Below, piece after piece: positions 61,127 to 64,000 of a stretch of 64,000 bases of DNA. Source of the DNA: [Clostridium] clostridioforme AGR2157 (GTDB lineage Bacteria; Bacillota; Clostridia; Lachnospirales; Lachnospiraceae); assembly GCF_000424325.1 (NCBI RefSeq), contig NZ_KE384163.1, positions 28,521 to 92,520 of the forward strand. The letters are read 5' to 3'. The first letter of the stretch is position 1; every line of letters begins with the position of its first letter. The notes beneath the pieces were generated by a model, which was given only the letters and a program-made list of their open reading frames with translations, was not told the origin of the DNA and made no database searches. The position numbers and the translations under genes were made by a program.

Positions 61127-62200
61127 ATGAAGAGTAACGCAAAACGAAAGACATTCATAAATAATATGATAACATACGGCATGGTGGTGGCTGCCTATAT
61201 CATCATGCAGGTCCTGGTGGGAACAGGACATATATCCAGCCTTATGAAAGGACTTCTTGTTCCTTTCTGTATCTACGTAATCATGGCTGTATCCCTGAAT
61301 CTGACCGTGGGTATCCTGGGAGAGCTGAGTCTGGGCCACGCAGGCTTTATGTGCGTGGGAGCCTTTGCCGGCGCCCTGTTTTCAAAGTGCATGAAGGGAG
61401 CCATTGACCCGACCCTGGGATTGGTCATCGCCATTCTCATCGGAGCCGTTACAGCGGCCCTGTTCGGCGTCATCATCGGAATCCCCGTACTGCGCCTTAG
61501 AGGCGATTATCTGGCTATTGTGACCCTGGCCTTTGGCGAAATCATCAAGAACCTGGTCAATGCTGTTTATCTGGGACGGGACGCTTCCGGCTTCCATATC
61601 TCCTTTAAGGATTCCATGTCCTTAAAGCTGGGAGAGGGCGGGGAGATCCTGATAAAGGGCGCCCAAGGCATCACGGGAACGCCCCAGGCAGCCACCTTTA
61701 CCATAGGCGTTATCCTGGTGCTCATCACCCTGTTCATTGTCATGAACCTGGTGAACTCCCGCACGGGCCGTGCCATCATGGCCATCCGCGACAACCGTAT
61801 TGCAGCGGAGTCCATCGGCATCAACATCACTAAGTACAAGCTGCTGGCATTCTCCATTTCCGCCGGACTTGCCGGTGTTGCCGGTGTGTTGTATGCCCAC
61901 AACCTGACCACCCTGACGGCTCTGCCCAAGAATTTTGGATACAACATGTCCATCATGATTCTGGTATATGTGGTATTGGGTGGCATCGGAAACATCCGCG
62001 GTTCCGTCATTGCAACGGTCATCCTGTATCTCCTCCCGGAGATGTTACGCGGACTCAGCAATTATCGTATGCTCATGTACGCAATCGTGCTGATTCTGGT
62101 CATGCTTTTCAACTCCGCTCCCCGGTTTGTGGTGATGCGTGAGCGCGTGGCGGAGAAATTCAGCAGAAAAGATAAGAAACCCGCAAAGGAGGCAGCATAA
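61127..62200 (+). CDS. livM: Branched-chain amino acid ABC transporter, permease LivM
   Basis: A 357-aa permease with LGELSLGHAGFMCVGAF, LRGDYLAIVTLAFGEI and VLGGIGNIRGSVI, the LivM marks, and about nine hydrophobic segments. The basic C-terminus (SRKDKKPAKEAA) faces the cytosol. The livG start follows directly after its stop. Confidence 0.95.
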   Translation: MKSNAKRKTFINNMITYGMVVAAYIIMQVLVGTGHISSLMKGLLVPFCIYVIMAVSLNLTVGILGELSLGHAGFMCVGAFAGALFSKCMKGAIDPTLGLVIAILIGAVTAALFGVIIGIPVLRLRGDYLAIVTLAFGEIIKNLVNAVYLGRDASGFHISFKDSMSLKLGEGGEILIKGAQGITGTPQAATFTIGVILVLITLFIVMNLVNSRTGRAIMAIRDNRIAAESIGINITKYKLLAFSISAGLAGVAGVLYAHNLTTLTALPKNFGYNMSIMILVYVVLGGIGNIRGSVIATVILYLLPEMLRGLSNYRMLMYAIVLILVMLFNSAPRFVVMRERVAEKFSRKDKKPAKEAA

Positions 62201-62201
62201 G

Positions 62202-62960
62202 ATGGCATTACTTGAAGTTAAGAATTTAAGCATATCTTTTGGCGGCCTAAAGGCAGTTGATAACTTTCAAATCAGCATAGAAAAGGGACAGCTTTACGGT
62301 CTTATCGGACCAAACGGAGCCGGCAAGACCACCATTTTCAATCTGCTGACAGGCGTATATAAGCCGGATGCGGGAAGCATTGAGCTGGCAGGTGTCAACA
62401 TTACCGGTAAGAGAACCACGGAAATAAACCAGGCCGGCGTAGCCAGGACCTTCCAGAACATCCGTCTGTTTAAGGATTTGTCCGTGCTGGATAACGTCAA
62501 GGCAGGCCTTCACAATCATTACAGGTATTCCGCCACGGCCGGAATTTTCCGTTTCCCCAACTATTTTAAGGTGGAGAAGCTGATGGATGAGAGGGCCATG
62601 GAGCTGCTTAAAGTATTCGGACTGGATGAAGAGTGCGACTACAAGGCGTCCAACCTTCCCTACGGAAAACAGAGGAAGCTGGAGATAGCCAGGGCGCTGG
62701 CCACAGAGCCAAAGCTCCTTCTCCTGGACGAGCCGGCGGCGGGAATGAATCCAAACGAGACAGCCGAGCTTATGGATACAATCCGTTTTGTGAGGGATAA
62801 TTTCGACATGACTATCCTTCTGATTGAACATGATATGAAGCTTGTAAGCGGTATCTGCGAAGAACTGACCGTTCTCAACTTCGGACAGGTCCTGTGCCAG
62901 GGCGAGACCGGCGCGGTGCTTCACAATCCGGAAGTTGTCAAAGCATATCTTGGTGAATAG
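62202..62960 (+). CDS. livG: Branched-chain amino acid ABC transporter, ATPase LivG
   Basis: A 252-aa ATPase: Walker A GPNGAGKTT, Q-loop, signature-like YGKQRKLEIARAL (the usual LSGGQ is LPYGKQ, as is normal in LivG), and Walker B LLLLDEPAAGMNP. It powers uptake together with LivF. ATG 62202 follows AAAGGAGG; upstream codons in the frame are within livM. Confidence 0.95.
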   Translation: MALLEVKNLSISFGGLKAVDNFQISIEKGQLYGLIGPNGAGKTTIFNLLTGVYKPDAGSIELAGVNITGKRTTEINQAGVARTFQNIRLFKDLSVLDNVKAGLHNHYRYSATAGIFRFPNYFKVEKLMDERAMELLKVFGLDEECDYKASNLPYGKQRKLEIARALATEPKLLLLDEPAAGMNPNETAELMDTIRFVRDNFDMTILLIEHDMKLVSGICEELTVLNFGQVLCQGETGAVLHNPEVVKAYLGE

Positions 62961-62974
62961 GAGGAGCGTATAAT

Positions 62975-63685
62975 ATGGCTATGCTTGAAGTCAGGGACCT
63001 GGAAGTATACTACGGTGTAATCCAGGCCATAAAAGGAATCTCCTTTGATGTGAACCAGGGAGAAATCGTGGCTCTGATTGGTGCCAACGGTGCAGGAAAG
63101 ACCACGACCCTGCACACCATCACTGGGCTTATCAGCGCGAAGACAGGGAAAATCGTATATGAGGGAACAGACATAACCAGGGTTCCCGGTTATAAACTGG
63201 TGGGCATGGGAATCGCCCATGTGCCGGAGGGAAGGCGTGTGTTCGCCACCCTTACGGTGCTGCAGAACCTGAAGATGGGGGCTTATACAAGAAAAGACAA
63301 GGAAGAGATAGAAGCCACGCTGAAGATGATATACCAGCGTTTCCCGCGTCTAAAGGAGCGCAAGAACCAGCTTGCAGGCACACTGTCCGGCGGCGAGCAG
63401 CAGATGCTTGCCATGGGAAGGGCCCTTATGAGCCATCCCAGGATGATTGTTATGGATGAGCCCTCCATGGGACTTTCACCTATCTATGTAAATGAGATAT
63501 TTGATATTATCCAGAAGATAAACGGGGATGGGACCACCGTGCTTCTTGTGGAACAGAACGCAAAGAAGGCTCTTTCCATTGCACATAAGGCCTATGTTCT
63601 GGAGACAGGAAATATTGCTCTCAGCGGAGATGCAAAGGAGCTTATGAACAATGATCAGGTAAAAAAAGCATATCTCAGCGAATAA
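62975..63685 (+). CDS. livF: Branched-chain amino acid ABC transporter, ATPase LivF
   Basis: A 236-aa ATPase with Walker A GANGAGKTT, TGLISAKTGKI, the LivF-specific IAHVPEGRRVFATLTV, signature LSGGEQQMLAMGRAL and Walker B IVMDEPSMGLSP. It closes the livJHMGF operon. Confidence 0.96.
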   Translation: MAMLEVRDLEVYYGVIQAIKGISFDVNQGEIVALIGANGAGKTTTLHTITGLISAKTGKIVYEGTDITRVPGYKLVGMGIAHVPEGRRVFATLTVLQNLKMGAYTRKDKEEIEATLKMIYQRFPRLKERKNQLAGTLSGGEQQMLAMGRALMSHPRMIVMDEPSMGLSPIYVNEIFDIIQKINGDGTTVLLVEQNAKKALSIAHKAYVLETGNIALSGDAKELMNNDQVKKAYLSE

Positions 63686-63747
63686 AGATAAAAATAGTTC
63701 ATTGGCAGGAATATTTATGGAAAAATGAATCACGGATATGAGAAAGG

Positions 63748-63779
63748 AGCAGGGGAGGATAACCCCTGCTTCTTCCCTT
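63748..63779 (+). terminator. Terminator-like hairpin after livF
   Basis: AGCAGGGG (63748-63755) pairs with CCCCTGCT (63763-63770), followed by the T-rich TCTTCCCTT. Confidence 0.6.
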
Positions 63780-63806
63780 GACACCCCAGGTAAGATATGC
63801 TATATA
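63778..63806 (+). promoter_or_regulatory. Promoter of the gene at the window end
   Basis: TTGACA (63778-63783), 17-bp spacer, TATATA (63801-63806). The transcript would begin with a leader of about 80 nt holding the small palindrome ACCTGAG...CTCAGGT (63851-63874). Confidence 0.6.
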
Positions 63807-63895
63807 TAGTGTACGGCTGAGACGGTACTGGAATCTGAACGACGTTTTTTACCTGAGTGCTGAAACGCTCAGGTCATAGGATAAGGGGTGGATAA

Positions 63896-64000
63896 ATGCT
63901 TGAACGACAGGACCTGGAGATGATACGAGCAATCATGAAAGAAGAGATTGCGGAATCGCAGGAGCATATCCTGACAGAGGTGGATAAGAAACTGGATACG
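63896..64000 (+). CDS. Unknown coiled-coil protein, N-terminal 35 residues only
   Basis: Starts MLERQDLEMIRAIMKEEIAE and continues in a Glu/Lys-rich heptad-like pattern to the window edge. AAGGGGTGG lies upstream of the ATG. Such openings occur in small coiled-coil proteins of Lachnospiraceae without known function. The rest lies outside the window. Confidence 0.6.
   Translation, partial: MLERQDLEMIRAIMKEEIAESQEHILTEVDKKLDT

Overview
The window looks like a chromosomal segment of a spore-forming, strictly anaerobic, fairly GC-rich member of Clostridia, most likely Lachnospiraceae of the Enterocloster / 'Clostridium' bolteae-clostridioforme type. The basis is the overall gene content: Rex, a strict-anaerobe type hybrid cluster protein, YqfC/YqfD/SpoVB sporulation genes, the proB-DUF896-proA order and the protein styles. 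The genus is inference only. No rRNA, tRNA or CRISPR array was recognised.

Layout. 1-6.8 kb: a small membrane protein and an ABC-F ATPase run leftward from a promoter pair shared with rex, followed by acpS, the NAD(P)HX repair enzyme, alr and a mazF-type toxin gene. 6.8-10.9 kb: a CNNM/CorC-type membrane protein, a MATE exporter and a YebC-family protein. 10.9-18.6 kb: an accessory region with a decayed GntP permease, then a FadR-type GntR regulator and a six-gene operon (ManD-type dehydratase, TRAP transporter P-Q-M, zinc alcohol dehydrogenase, SDR) for uptake and oxidation/dehydration of a sugar acid. The same near-perfect 11-bp palindrome lies in front of the regulator and of the operon. 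18.6-20.6 kb: an IS1182-like remnant and a repeat-bearing DUF4397 protein. 20.7-27.4 kb: yqfC-yqfD-phoH-ybeY-DUF3048 lipoprotein-spoVB, then a BofC-like protein. 27.5-33.7 kb: two FAD flavoproteins, proB-DUF896-proA and a signal peptidase.

33.7-39.4 kb: a wrecked yaaA abuts hcp. hcp is divergent from a Crp/Fnr regulator and the two share one 18-bp palindrome. Next comes an SOS cassette (LexA-box promoter, unknown 89-aa protein, Y-family polymerase) and two AraC-type regulators. 39.4-42.5 kb: a YfcC-type transporter and a multiply broken IS110 copy. 42.5-53.7 kb: information processing (miaB, mutS, trmD, rplS, rbgA, rnhB, yraN) plus a second CNNM/CorC protein, a second signal peptidase and pgeF. 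This stretch is interrupted at 47.69-48.36 kb by about 670 bp of GC-rich non-coding DNA made of three consecutive large inverted repeats, which is the least explained structure in the window. 53.8-58.7 kb: prs (divergent form), a small Cys-rich DUF6472 protein, der, plsY and gpsA. 58.8-63.7 kb: a complete branched-chain amino acid ABC transporter (livJ-H-M-G-F) behind a consensus promoter, then the start of an unknown coiled-coil protein cut by the window edge.

No clear new defence or mobile system was found. The most second-look-worthy items are the nested inverted repeats at 47.7-48.3 kb, the three regulator/operator pairings that can be read directly from the DNA (GntR operator, Crp/Fnr palindrome at hcp, LexA box at the polymerase cassette), and several genes in mid-decay (gntP, yaaA, IS110, IS1182).
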